A stretch of DNA of 64,000 bases. It comes from DATMER01 sp963741305 (GTDB lineage: Bacteria; Acidobacteriota; Thermoanaerobaculia; Multivoradales; UBA5704). The translations under genes were made by a program, and so were the position numbers. The stretch covers positions 5,394,001-5,458,000 of the forward strand of contig CAVUHL010000003.1 of the NCBI GenBank assembly GCA_963741305.1. The letters are read 5' to 3'. This document shows positions 17,269-25,465 of the stretch, in pieces. Every line of letters starts with the position of its first letter. Position 1 is the first letter of the stretch. The notes below the pieces were generated by a model, which worked only from the letters and a program-made list of their open reading frames with translations, had not been told where the DNA came from and did not search any database.

Positions 17269-18318
17269 ATGACCAAGCTGACCAAGATCGCGCTCGGCGC
17301 GGTGGGATTCGGGCTGACGCTCGGAATCCTGCACGCCTGGCTCAACCTGGGCTTCGACCCCGCGGAGGCCTTTGGCCTCAGGAAAACGGAGGAGGACACC
17401 CGGTTCCGGGTCGGCTTTCTTCCCGTTACCTGACACCTCACTTGCCCCGTCACCGACTGGATCAACAAGAACCAGTCGGGCGCGGGGTTTTACGAACCCG
17501 TGAGGTTCAACGGCTGGCCCGAGCTCAAGGAGTCCTTCATATCCGGCAACATGCCGGCGACGTTCATGCTCGCCCCCATGGCCATGGCGCTGCGGGAGCA
17601 GGGCGTACCGATCAAGATCGTCTACCTGGGGCACCGCGACGGCTCCGCACTGATGGTGCGCAAGGACTCGGACATCCGCAACATGATCGGACTCAGGGGC
17701 AAGCGGGTGGCGGTCCCCAACCGCTTCTCCAACCAGTACCTGATGATCAACAAGGCATTGCGGGACAACGGCATGAAGGCCAAGGACATCACCCTGCTGG
17801 AGATGCCGCCTCCCGACATGCCCGCCGCGCTCTACGCCGGCGCGGTGGACGCCATCATCTCGGGCGAGCCCTTCATGGGCCAGACCGAGCTGGACGGCTA
17901 TGGCCGCGTGCTCTACCAGGCCAAGGAGCTGTGGCCCAACTTCATCTCCTGCGTGCTGGTGGTCGATGAGACCTTCATCCGGGACCATCCGGACAAGGTC
18001 CAGGAGATGGTCACCGGCATCGCCCGCAGCGGCCTGTGGCTCGACCAGGGGCTGGACCATCGTATGAAGGCGGCCAAGGCTGTGGCGGAGAACTATTACA
18101 ATCAGGATCCGCGACTGCTCAGCTTCGTCCTGAGCAAGCCGCCGGACCGGGTCTCCTACACCAAGCTGCGGCTGGCGCGGGAAGACTTCAAGCTGATCGA
18201 GGAGCTCGCCCTGGAGGCCGGAATCCTGAAGAATCCTCTGCCGTACGAGTCGTACACCGACGCCCGCTTCTCGGAGAACACCACCGGCGTGGGTCCCTAT
18301 CCGTGGAAGGCGAACTGA
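17269..18318 (+). CDS. ABC-transporter substrate-binding protein (NrtA/TauA-like), candidate selenoprotein with Sec55
   Basis: From the ATG at 17269 (GAGGGAG upstream) one frame of 350 codons runs to 18318, interrupted only by TGA at codon 55 (17431-17433). Protein similarity is continuous across it: FRVGFLPVT-TGA-HLTCPVTDWINKN, then NGWPELKESFISGNMPATF and EMPPPDMPAALYAGAVDAI, typical of the NMT1/NrtA/SsuA-like binding proteins. The residue is followed three positions later by Cys59, giving UxxxC. As I recall, homologues carry Cys here (CHLTC); this needs checking. A hairpin of SECIS type follows. The N-terminus has one hydrophobic segment. Permease and ATPase genes follow at once. The substrate is unknown. 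Confidence 0.85.
17453..17479 (+). promoter_or_regulatory. Candidate bacterial SECIS hairpin after the in-frame TGA
   Basis: A perfect 8-bp stem, CCGACTGG / CCAGTCGG, encloses the 11-nt loop ATCAACAAGAA. The loop starts 27 nt after the TGA at 17431-17433. If the closing G-C pair opens, the loop begins with G. Bacterial SECIS models expect a stem-loop directly downstream within the coding region, an apical loop some 16-37 nt from the UGA, and a G at the start of the loop, so the fit is good. SelB would bind this RNA and deliver Sec-tRNA. Confidence 0.65.
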
Positions 18319-18319
18319 C

Positions 18320-19081
18320 ATGAGATCTCGTCTGGAGCCCGTCCTTCTGCCCTTTGCCGTAGCCGTCGTTTTCGTGCTCGGCTGGCATTTTGCCGTCAAG
18401 TGGACGGGGAGCGACATCTTTCCGACTCCCGAGATGGTGGTCACCGGCACCGTGGAGCTGGCCCGCAAGGGCGTGCTGCTCAAGTACGTGGTGGCGTCGC
18501 TCTTCCGGGTGACGACCGGCTACCTGCTGGCCGTGTTCATCGGCATCCCGCTGGGGCTGCTCATGGGCTGGTTCGGCCGCGCCCGCCTGGCGTTCAACCC
18601 GGCAATCCAGGTGCTGCGGCCGATCTCGCCCATCGCCTGGATCCCCATCGCGATCCTCTGGTTCGGGGTGAGCGACCTGGCGCCGATCTTCCTGATCTTC
18701 CTGGCCAGCCTCTTCCCCATCACTACCGCGGCCATGGCGGCGGTGCAGAACATCCAGCTCGTCTACATCCGCGCCGCCCGCAACTTCGGCATCACGGGGC
18801 TGGATCTGTTCAAGAAGGTGGTGTTCCCCGCGGCTCTGCCGCAGATCCTCACCGGCCTGCGGCTCGCCCTGGGCGTGGCCTGGCTGGTCGTGGTGGCCGC
18901 GGAGATGATCGCGGTCAACTCGGGGCTCGGCTACCTGATCATCGACGCCCGCAACGCCGGCAAGCGCTACGACCTCGTCGTGGCCGGCATGGTCCTGATC
19001 GGCCTCATCGGGCTCGGCCTCGATTACCTGGTGCGGCGGATGGAGAACCTGGACCAGGTCCGCTGGGGCTTGAGCCGTTAA
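18320..19081 (+). CDS. ABC-transporter permease, NrtB/SsuC-like
   Basis: This 253-residue inner-membrane protein has about six helices. The coupling-loop motif for the ATPase is present (ARNFGITGLDLFKKVVFPAALPQILTGLR, the EAA-type loop, near residues 155-185), as is SPIAWIPIAILWFG, typical of the nitrate/sulfonate/taurine permease family. It starts two bases after the stop of the selenoprotein-like binding protein and ends in a TAATG overlap with the ATPase. The three genes therefore form one importer operon. Confidence 0.9.
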   Translation: MRSRLEPVLLPFAVAVVFVLGWHFAVKWTGSDIFPTPEMVVTGTVELARKGVLLKYVVASLFRVTTGYLLAVFIGIPLGLLMGWFGRARLAFNPAIQVLRPISPIAWIPIAILWFGVSDLAPIFLIFLASLFPITTAAMAAVQNIQLVYIRAARNFGITGLDLFKKVVFPAALPQILTGLRLALGVAWLVVVAAEMIAVNSGLGYLIIDARNAGKRYDLVVAGMVLIGLIGLGLDYLVRRMENLDQVRWGLSR

Positions 19082-19896
19082 TGAGTGGAGTAGCCCACAT
19101 CGCGGGCCCCCGGCCCAAGATCTCGGTCCGGGGGGTCTGGATGACCTTTCCCGCCAAGGACCGCAGCGCCCAGGACGTTCACGTCCTGGAGGACATCACC
19201 CTGGACGTGCGCGAGGGGGAGTTCATCTGCCTCGTCGGCCCGTCCGGCTGCGGCAAGTCCACCCTGCTCAACATCGCCGGTGGATTCCTCAAGGCGACCG
19301 AAGGCGAGCTGCTGGTGGACGGACGGCCCGTCGTCGCGCCGGACCCGAAGCGGATCTTCATCTTCCAGGAGAACGGCGTCTTCCCCTGGATGACGGTCGA
19401 GGAGAACATCGCCTTCGGGGTGAAGCGGCCCAACGAGGCGGAACGGCGGGGGCTGGTCCGGCACTACATCGAGATGGTGGGCCTCACCGGCTTCGACCGC
19501 ACCTACCCGCAGGAGCTCTCCGGCGGCATGAAGCAGCGGGTGGAGATCGCCCGCGCCCTGGCCGCCGAGCCCGACGTCCTCTTCATGGACGAGCCCTTCG
19601 GCGCCCTCGACTACCTCACCCGCCTGCGCCTGCGCCACGAGCTGATCCAGATCTGGCAGCGGGAGAAGCGCACCGTCCTCTTCGTGACCCACGACGTGGA
19701 GGAAGCCGTCCAGCTCGCCGACCGCGTCGTGGTCATGGGCCGCCGGCCCTCCCGAATCCGCGCCATCCTCCCCATACCCGTGGCCCGTCCCCGCGACCTG
19801 GACGACCCCATCTGCCGCGAGCTCCGCGACGAGATCTTCGGCATCATGGGCCTCGACCACCACGGCCAGCGAATCGCCGCGGCTACAGGAACCTGA
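19081..19896 (+). CDS. ABC-transporter ATPase, NrtD/SsuB-like
   Basis: The 271-residue product has Walker A GPSGCGKST (near residue 56), Q-loop FQENGVFPWMT, signature LSGGMKQRVEIARAL, Walker B VLFMDEPFGALD and switch histidine VTHDVEEAV. The FPWMT phrase after the Q-loop is typical for the nitrate/sulfonate/taurine importer ATPases. Translation starts on the last base of the permease stop codon. It powers import by the upstream permease and binding protein. Confidence 0.92.
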   Translation: MSGVAHIAGPRPKISVRGVWMTFPAKDRSAQDVHVLEDITLDVREGEFICLVGPSGCGKSTLLNIAGGFLKATEGELLVDGRPVVAPDPKRIFIFQENGVFPWMTVEENIAFGVKRPNEAERRGLVRHYIEMVGLTGFDRTYPQELSGGMKQRVEIARALAAEPDVLFMDEPFGALDYLTRLRLRHELIQIWQREKRTVLFVTHDVEEAVQLADRVVVMGRRPSRIRAILPIPVARPRDLDDPICRELRDEIFGIMGLDHHGQRIAAATGT

Positions 19897-19928
19897 ATGG
19901 CCAGTCCCGGATCTACCTTGAAGCACAC

Positions 19929-20162
19929 TTGGCCGACCCGCGGCTCCTCTCCTTCGTGCTCAGCAAGCCGCCGGACCGGGTGAAGTACTCCAACCTCCGC
20001 CTGGCCCGCGACGACTTCCAGGAGATCCACGACATGGCCTTGGAGGCCGGGATCCTGGACGGGCCCATGAAGTTCGAAGAGTACGCGGACCCCCGCTTCT
20101 CGGAGAACACCAGCGGCGAGGGCGCTTATGACTGGCAGCCGGTTGGGGGGACGGGGCGGTAG
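19929..20162 (+). pseudogene. C-terminal fragment of a second, related substrate-binding protein
   Basis: About 76 codons after the ATPase encode a near-copy of the last 70 residues of the binding protein at 17269: DPRLLSFVLSKPPDRVKY versus DPRLLSFVLSKPPDRVSY, and later FSENTSGEGAYDW versus FSENTTGVGPYPW. There is no proper start and no N-terminal domain. A paralogue most likely once stood here and lost its first three-quarters by deletion. The fragment ends at the left arm of a palindromic repeat that also holds the IS1380-type element. Confidence 0.75.
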
Positions 20163-20345
20163 GACCCTCACCCCCGACCCCTCTCCCACCCGCACTCACG
20201 CCCGCCCGGGAGAGGGGCGCCACCACCCAACAGCAACAGGAGCAAGCCCCCTCTCCCAGAGGGCGCCGCCACCCGAAAGCTTTCAGTTCCTATCCGGTCC
20301 CCCCTCTCCCGGGCGGGTGTGAGTGCGTGTGGGAGAGGGGGCTAG

Positions 20346-22078
20346 CCCGGATTTCTCACCACGGGTCTCACCGCGGTAGTTTGCGCGTCCACGACCGGTT
20401 CGGGTGGCGCACTGCCACGGATAGTGCGCCACTGCGCACCCTCGTGGCCGCCCAAGCAAACGCAAGAAGAGCGTAAGTCGCGGGCAGTTGCTCGCCCGAT
20501 GCACGCTCCTACGACCGACCAGAGACACCTCAGCCTGGAGAGGTTTGGACAAGAGCGGATTTCTGACGACAGATCAGGCCAGCGCGGGATGGCTTGCCCG
20601 CAACTGATTGACGATCCGCGCAAACAGGGCCGCATTGGGGTGGGAACTGGACAAATGTACCCAGACGCGCCGCACCGTCACTTTGATCTGAGCGCCAATC
20701 TTGAGCAGCTTGATGCGAATCGTGTCACAGCGCGCCTGAGCCAGATCGGTGCCTGCCAGGCCCAGACGGCGCAGTTCATTGAGCAGAACGTAGGCCACCG
20801 AGGAAAACCATAGACGCGCCTGATTGCTGGTCAAGTGATGAGTTGAGGTGCGGTCGGCAAACAGACACAACTGCTGCTCTTTGATACGATTCTCCATCTC
20901 GCCACGGGCACAATACAGCTTCTCGTAAAGCATCTGAGCACTCCACTGTTCGCTGCTCAGTGAGGTCACAAGGAAGCGCGGGTTGGCGCCCTTGGCCAAG
21001 TGCTCGGCTTTGCCAATCACACGCCGCTGCTGAGACCAACTTTTCTTGGTGCGGTAGACAAAATCCTTGAACACGCGCGCCGCCTTGCCGGATTCTTCGA
21101 ACTGCGCACGAGCCTGCTCCAACTCTCCCCCGAGAGCGCGCTGCAGCCGAGCATTGCGCGCCAGACCGAAGACAAAGTCCACGCCGTGGCTCTCGCACCA
21201 ACTCATCAGCTCTTCACGCGCAAACCCCGAATCTCCACGTACGATGATGCGCACCTCAGGCCACCTGTCGCGAACCCGTGACACGATGCGCTCGAGCTCG
21301 CTGACCGCACCGCAAGATGCATCGACGTTGGCCTGCCGCAGACGGGCGCACAACAGGTGAGAGCCGCAAAAAATATACAACGGAAGGTAACAGTACCCAC
21401 CGTAGTAGCCATGAAAGAAACGACCTTCCTGCTCGCCATGCAGAGGATCGTCGGTAGCGTCGAGATCCAGCACGATTTCTGCCGGAGCCTTCCGATAGGA
21501 GGCCAGGAAGACATCAACGAAAAAGCGGTCAGCCGCCTCGGGATCGAGGATGATCTTGCGATAGCGATCCTGCTTCACAGCCCCCCATTCCAAACGGTTC
21601 AACGTACTCTTGCCGGCCAGTGGTTTGCCACGGTCCTGCTCTTGGCGACGGTCGCTACCGGTCGGATCGGCCTTGCCGGCCACCGCCGCCAGCAGCGGAT
21701 CGCTGCGCAGCTCGTCGTGGTCATTGAGATCCTCGTAGCCAAGAGCCAGCCCAAACACACGCTGACGCACCAACTCCACGACGCTGTGCTCGACCAGGGC
21801 TGGATTGCGGTGATCCTCGAAACAGGCCGCAAACTCCTCCAACAGCCCCAAGCGTCGGTCCACCTCGGATAACAGCAAGACACCGCCATCCGAGCTTAGG
21901 GTACCGCCGTCGAATGACGCCACCACCGTCCGCCGAGTCAACCCTTGAAACTCAAGCTGCGGAAAGGTACAGTCTGTCGTCACGGGGCTATCCTCCCTTT
22001 GTGGTACAAGTGCTTGTTGACACGACACTTATACCACCGGAGGTAGCCCCTTTTCATGTCCTCGGTGAGAAATCCGGG
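20346..22078 (-). mobile_element. IS1380-family insertion sequence
   Basis: The element is 1733 bp with perfect 15-bp terminal inverted repeats (CCCGGATTTCTCACC at 20346-20360 and its complement at 22064-22078). It is flanked by a 4-bp CTAG on each side (20342-20345, 22079-22082), read here as the target duplication, although the palindromic CTAG could be part of the ends. It holds one intact transposase gene, so it may still be active. It sits inside the G-rich repeat. Confidence 0.85.
20574..22028 (-). CDS. IS1380-family transposase
   Basis: The 484-residue product is a full-length IS1380-type DDE transposase. It contains FDGGTLSSDGGVLLLSEVDRR near the N-terminus, VLDLDATDDPLHGEQEG (first catalytic Asp), IIVRGDSGFAREELMSWCE (second Asp) and MENRIKEQQLCLFADRTS (catalytic Glu region). 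No frameshift or stop is seen. The nucleotide style (more A/T at third positions) differs a little from the neighbours, as expected for a mobile gene. Confidence 0.93.
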   Translation of the reverse strand: MSCQQALVPQREDSPVTTDCTFPQLEFQGLTRRTVVASFDGGTLSSDGGVLLLSEVDRRLGLLEEFAACFEDHRNPALVEHSVVELVRQRVFGLALGYEDLNDHDELRSDPLLAAVAGKADPTGSDRRQEQDRGKPLAGKSTLNRLEWGAVKQDRYRKIILDPEAADRFFVDVFLASYRKAPAEIVLDLDATDDPLHGEQEGRFFHGYYGGYCYLPLYIFCGSHLLCARLRQANVDASCGAVSELERIVSRVRDRWPEVRIIVRGDSGFAREELMSWCESHGVDFVFGLARNARLQRALGGELEQARAQFEESGKAARVFKDFVYRTKKSWSQQRRVIGKAEHLAKGANPRFLVTSLSSEQWSAQMLYEKLYCARGEMENRIKEQQLCLFADRTSTHHLTSNQARLWFSSVAYVLLNELRRLGLAGTDLAQARCDTIRIKLLKIGAQIKVTVRRVWVHLSSSHPNAALFARIVNQLRASHPALA

Positions 22079-22093
22079 CTAGGGGGTGAGGGT

Positions 22094-22453
22094 CTACGAC
22101 GGCACCTCGCCGCCGAGGTGGTCGTCCTCCTTGTCCCCCTCGTCCGGCGCGATCTCCAGGTACTTCTCCACATCGATGCCGACACGCTTCGAGAACCGCT
22201 GGCGGTAGCTCTCGACCTCCCCTACCGCCTCGTCCAGGAAGATCCGCTCCACCCGGAACAGCGGCACGAACACGGTCGAGAGGCCCAGGGTCTGATCCCC
22301 GGGCCGCGCCGCCTGCGCCATCCAGTCGTCGAAGCTGTTCAGGTTGATCCCCCGGAACGAGATCCCCACCACGGCGAGGTCCAGCAGCACCGCGAAGAAC
22401 TTCTCCGTCGGATTGATCAGGTGGACGATGACGATCGAGCCTGGACGAATCAT
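22094..22453 (-). CDS. Conserved-looking small protein of unknown function
   Basis: A 119-residue protein begins MIRPGSIVIVHLINPTEKFF. Its first half is beta-rich, with the phrase DLAVVGISFRGINLNSFDDWM. The second half is helical (ESYRQRFSKRVGIDVEKYL) and ends in a very acidic tail (DEGDKEDDHLGGE). I do not recognise the family. Four bases separate its start from the stop of methylmalonyl-CoA epimerase, so it is probably the third gene of the meaB-mce operon. Its stop codon abuts the G-rich repeat that carries the IS1380-type element. Confidence 0.65.
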   Translation of the reverse strand: MIRPGSIVIVHLINPTEKFFAVLLDLAVVGISFRGINLNSFDDWMAQAARPGDQTLGLSTVFVPLFRVERIFLDEAVGEVESYRQRFSKRVGIDVEKYLEIAPDEGDKEDDHLGGEVPS

Positions 22454-22457
22454 CGGG

Positions 22458-22919
22458 TCAGCCTCCCCCTCTCCCGGGGAGGGCGTGCTCGGGTGGACCG
22501 GGAGAGGGGGCCGGGGGGTGAGGGCCCGCCTCCGAAAGCTCCACGAGCACCCCTCCCGCGCTCTTCGGATGCACGAATGTAACCCAACAGTTGCCGGCCC
22601 CGAGGGTCGGCTCCGGCCGCAGCCTCTCGAAACCGGAGTCGCGCAGGTGCGCGTCGTCGGTCCGCACGTCGTCGCTCGCCAGGCACATGTGGTGAATGCC
22701 CGGGCCGCGCTTCTCCAGGAACTTCCCGACGTGCGAATCCTCGGACAGCGGCTCCAGCAGCTCGATCCACGACTCGCCGCAGCGGATCATCGCCACCCGC
22801 ACCCCCTCCTGCGGCACGTCCTCGATCCGCTCCACCGTCAATCCGAGGGCCTCGTAAAACTTACGCCCCTCCTCGATCGACCGGACGGCGATCCCGATGT
22901 GGTCGATGCGCTCGATCAC
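22458..22919 (-). CDS. mce: Methylmalonyl-CoA epimerase
   Basis: This 153-residue glyoxalase-fold protein begins IERIDHIGIAVRSIEEGRKFYEAL and has the metal ligands His (DHIGIAV), His (GIHHMCLA) and Glu (GVLVELSE). It interconverts the 2S and 2R forms of methylmalonyl-CoA for the mutase. The start is a GTG that overlaps the MeaB stop (GTGA). The last about 21 residues (PHPPAPSPGPPEHALPGRGGG) are encoded by a G-rich repeat at 22461-22525, so the native protein probably ended soon after VELSEAG. Confidence 0.93.
   Translation of the reverse strand: MIERIDHIGIAVRSIEEGRKFYEALGLTVERIEDVPQEGVRVAMIRCGESWIELLEPLSEDSHVGKFLEKRGPGIHHMCLASDDVRTDDAHLRDSGFERLRPEPTLGAGNCWVTFVHPKSAGGVLVELSEAGPHPPAPSPGPPEHALPGRGGG
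22461..22525. repeat. G-rich palindromic repeat overlapping the 3' end of mce
   Basis: Facing arms GCCTCCCCCTCTCCCGG and CCGGGAGAGGGGGCCGGGGGG (continuing TGAGGGC) enclose about 20 bp. It is the same family as the elements at 20163, 23901, 27319 and 62861. It lies inside the mce reading frame and supplies its C-terminal codons. Confidence 0.75.
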
Positions 22920-23908
22920 GGCGCGCGCTCCTCCATGGGGGCGATGACGTCTTCCACTTCCACCGCCTCGGAATGCACGACGCCCGAGAACAGCCGGTCG
23001 GCCACTCGGTAGGGATCGGTGCGCTGCTCGAAGCCGCGCTCCACCTCGCGCTCGACTCCGAGCACGCGGTCGGCGGCAGCCACGATCCGCTCCTTGAGGA
23101 TGGTCTCGACCCGCAGGCGCAGATGGCCGCGGCGGCGTTTGTCGAGCTCGCCGCTCGCGGTCAGATGCTCACGGTGGCGCTCGACCGCGGCGAGCACCTC
23201 GCCGATCCCCTCCTCCCGGGAGGCCACGGTCTTCAAAATCGGAGGCAGCCACTCCCCGTGCTCACCCAGAGAAAGCATCATCTCCAGGTCGCGGGCCGTG
23301 CGCTCGACTCCCTCCCGGTCCGCCTTGTTGATGACGAAGACGTCGGCGATCTCCAGGATCCCCGCCTTGATGGCCTGAATGTCGTCCCCCAGGCCGGGAA
23401 CGGTGACCAGGACCACCGAATCCACCGTGCGCACCACGTCCACCTCGTCCTGGCCGACGCCCACGGTTTCGAGAAGGACCCAGTCGAAGCCGGCGGCGTC
23501 CAGAAGGTCGACCGCGTCGCGCGAGGCGCGGGCGAGGCCGCCCATGGCGCCGCGGGTAGCCATCGAGCGGATGAAGACGCCCGGGTCGGTGTAGAGAGTC
23601 TGCATGCGGATGCGGTCGCCGAGGATGGCCCCGCCCGTGTAGGGGCTGGTGGGATCGACGCAGAGGATGCCGACCGTCTCGCCCCGTTTGCGGCAGAGGC
23701 GCGCCATGCGGTCGACCAGGGTGCTCTTGCCCGCGCCCGGAGGGCCGGTGATGCCCACGATCCGCGCCTTGCCCGTGTGGGGATAGAGCCGGCGGACCAG
23801 CTCCCGCTGCCCGTCGCCGCCGTCCTCCACGACCGAGATCGCCCGGGCCACGGCCCGCGGCTGCCGCTCGAGCAGCCGTGGGACAAGGTCGTCGAGGTCA
23901 GCCCTCAC
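22916..23908 (-). CDS. meaB: MeaB/ArgK-type GTPase, methylmalonyl-CoA mutase chaperone
   Basis: The roughly 330-residue product has Walker A GITGPPGAGKSTLVDRM, the switch LCVDPTSPYTGGAILGDRIRM, the DWVLLETVGVGQDEVDV G3 region and the NKAD base-recognition motif. It is a G3E GTPase that guards and reloads the B12 cofactor of methylmalonyl-CoA mutase. The GTG at 23908 is preferred. An ATG eight codons upstream lies inside the neighbouring G-rich repeat and would add a repeat-coded MRPGEGTG. The mutase gene itself is not in the window. The C-terminal TGA overlaps the mce GTG. Confidence 0.92.
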   Translation of the reverse strand: MRADLDDLVPRLLERQPRAVARAISVVEDGGDGQRELVRRLYPHTGKARIVGITGPPGAGKSTLVDRMARLCRKRGETVGILCVDPTSPYTGGAILGDRIRMQTLYTDPGVFIRSMATRGAMGGLARASRDAVDLLDAAGFDWVLLETVGVGQDEVDVVRTVDSVVLVTVPGLGDDIQAIKAGILEIADVFVINKADREGVERTARDLEMMLSLGEHGEWLPPILKTVASREEGIGEVLAAVERHREHLTASGELDKRRRGHLRLRVETILKERIVAAADRVLGVEREVERGFEQRTDPYRVADRLFSGVVHSEAVEVEDVIAPMEERAP

Positions 23909-24097
23909 CCCCGTCCCCTCTCCCGGCCGCACGCCCGGACCCCCGGGAGAGGGGGGCCTGACTCCGGCAGCCTTTTGTCCATCCGTGGCTCCGAAACCGG
24001 AGCGGAGATGGATGGGAAAAAGTTGGGACGGTTGCCACCTCCCCCTCTCCCGGGGGTCCGGGTGTGCGGATGGGAGAGGGGGCCGGGGGGTGAGGGC
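23901..24097. repeat. G-rich palindromic (REPIN-like) repeat between meaB and an acyl-CoA dehydrogenase
   Basis: The left arm starts GCCCTCACCCCCGTCCCC and continues CTCTCCCGGCCGCACGCCCGGAC. The right arm ends GGGGCCGGGGGGTGAGGGC at 24097, with GGGTCCGGGTGTGCGGATGG before it. The arms pair over about 45 bp with a spacer of about 100 bp. It belongs to the same family as four other elements in the window. Confidence 0.75.
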
Positions 24098-24122
24098 CGC
24101 AGGCCACGGACGGCGGCTTCCA

Positions 24123-25271
24123 TCACCGGCCTTTCATCAACAACCGTGCGATCACCAGCCTCTGGATCTCGCTGGTCCCCTCGCCGATGGTGCAGATCTT
24201 GGCGTCACGGAAGTACTTCTCGGCGCGGTAATCCTTGATGAAGCCGTAGCCGCCGTGGATCTGGACGCCACGCTCCGAACAGAACACGGCGGCCTCGCCC
24301 GCGTAGAGCTTGGCCTCGGAGGCGAGGCGCGACACCGGCCGGCCGCTGTCCATGGCCTCGGCCGCGGCAAAAGTCAGGATCTCGGCCGCCGCGATGCGGG
24401 TTGACATCTCGGCCAGGGCGAACTGAATCGCCTGGAAAGTCGCGATCGGCTTGCCGAACTGCTCGCGCTCCTTGGCGTAGCGCACCGACGCGTCGAACGC
24501 GCCAATGGCCGTGCCGAGCCCGAGGGCCGCGATCGAGATGCGGCCGCCGTCCAGGATCTGGAGCGCCTGTTTGAAGCCTTGGCCCACGTCGCCCAGAAGG
24601 CGGTCCTCGGAGACGAAACAGTTCTCCATGACCACCTCGGCCGTGTCGGAGGCGCGGATGCCGAGCTTGTTCTCCTTCTTGCCGGGGCGGAAGCCCTCCA
24701 TCCCCTTCTCCAGCACGAAGGCCGAAATGTTGTGATGGCGCGGGCCCTGGGCGTCGGTCACCGCGAAAACCACGCAGATGTCGCCGACGCTGCCATGGGT
24801 GGTAAACGTCTTCGAACCGTTGAGGATCCAGCCACCCTCGACCCGCTCGGCGCGGGAGCGGGTGCCGGCGGCGTCAGAGCCGGCGCCGGGCTCGGTCAGG
24901 CTCCAGGCGCCGATCTTCTCCCCCTTGGCGAGGGGGGTGAGCCAGCGGCGCCGCTGCCCGTCGTTGCCGAACTTGTAGATGTGATTGCTGCACAACGAGT
25001 TGTGGGCCGCGATGCTGATGCCCACCGAGGGGTCCACCTTGGACAGCTCGGTGACGACGATCACGTACTCGACGTATCCGAGGCCGGCGCCGCCGTACTC
25101 CTCGGGGAAGAGGATGCCGAGGAAGCCGAGCTCGCCCGCCTTGGCGATCACCTCGCGGGGGAACTTCTGGCTCTCGTCGAACTCGTCGACGATGGGATCG
25201 ACCTCGCGGCGGGCGAACTCCCGCGCGGTCTCCTGGATGGCGCGCTGCTCTTCGGTCAGGGAAAAATCCAC
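24123..25271 (-). CDS. Acyl-CoA dehydrogenase
   Basis: This 382-residue flavoprotein is full length. It starts MDFSLTEEQRAIQETAREFA at a GTG preceded by GAGGAGGA. It contains the FAD-binding AWSLTEPGAGSDAAGT and the C-terminal signature QIHGGYGFIKDYRAEKYFRDAKI. The phrase GEGTSEIQRLVIARLL places the catalytic glutamate in the position used by short- and branched-chain enzymes. It oxidises an acyl-CoA and passes electrons to ETF. Next to mce and meaB, a role in branched-chain or propionate catabolism is likely. Confidence 0.92.
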   Translation of the reverse strand: MDFSLTEEQRAIQETAREFARREVDPIVDEFDESQKFPREVIAKAGELGFLGILFPEEYGGAGLGYVEYVIVVTELSKVDPSVGISIAAHNSLCSNHIYKFGNDGQRRRWLTPLAKGEKIGAWSLTEPGAGSDAAGTRSRAERVEGGWILNGSKTFTTHGSVGDICVVFAVTDAQGPRHHNISAFVLEKGMEGFRPGKKENKLGIRASDTAEVVMENCFVSEDRLLGDVGQGFKQALQILDGGRISIAALGLGTAIGAFDASVRYAKEREQFGKPIATFQAIQFALAEMSTRIAAAEILTFAAAEAMDSGRPVSRLASEAKLYAGEAAVFCSERGVQIHGGYGFIKDYRAEKYFRDAKICTIGEGTSEIQRLVIARLLMKGR

Positions 25272-25465
25272 GTATTCCTCCTCGGAATGGCTCCGGATGA
25301 GATACCCGCCGGCCCGGCGATGCTATCCCGGCGGGGAGCAGGTCCGCAACGCGGCCGGGAAGCACCATTGCTTATAGGATGTTCTGTGCCGTGCGGCTTC
25401 CCCGCGATCCGGATGAAATTCGCACGCACTGCCGTCCACTGAAGAGATAGGAGAACCTGCGCCTT

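Larger units (their letters stand above)
20163..22094. repeat. G-rich palindromic (REPIN-like) repeat, split by an insertion sequence
   Basis: The left arm begins GACCCTCACCCCCGACCCC at 20163. Internal arms with CCCTCTCCC / GGGAGAGGGG follow up to 20341. The matching outer right arm GGGGTGAGGGTC lies beyond the insertion sequence at 22083-22094. Removing the insertion (with one CTAG copy) restores GGGAGAGGGGGCTAGGGGGTGAGGG, like the other members at 22461, 23901, 27319 and 62861. The repeat runs exactly between two stop codons, of the fragment at 20162 and the gene at 22094. Confidence 0.7.

Noticed and set aside
17269..17433. Simple nonsense mutation or pseudogene in the ABC receptor
   Set aside because: The rest of the gene is fully open and conserved-looking, the stop is TGA at a position next to a conserved Cys, and a SECIS-like hairpin follows. 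Decay would be expected to bring more lesions.
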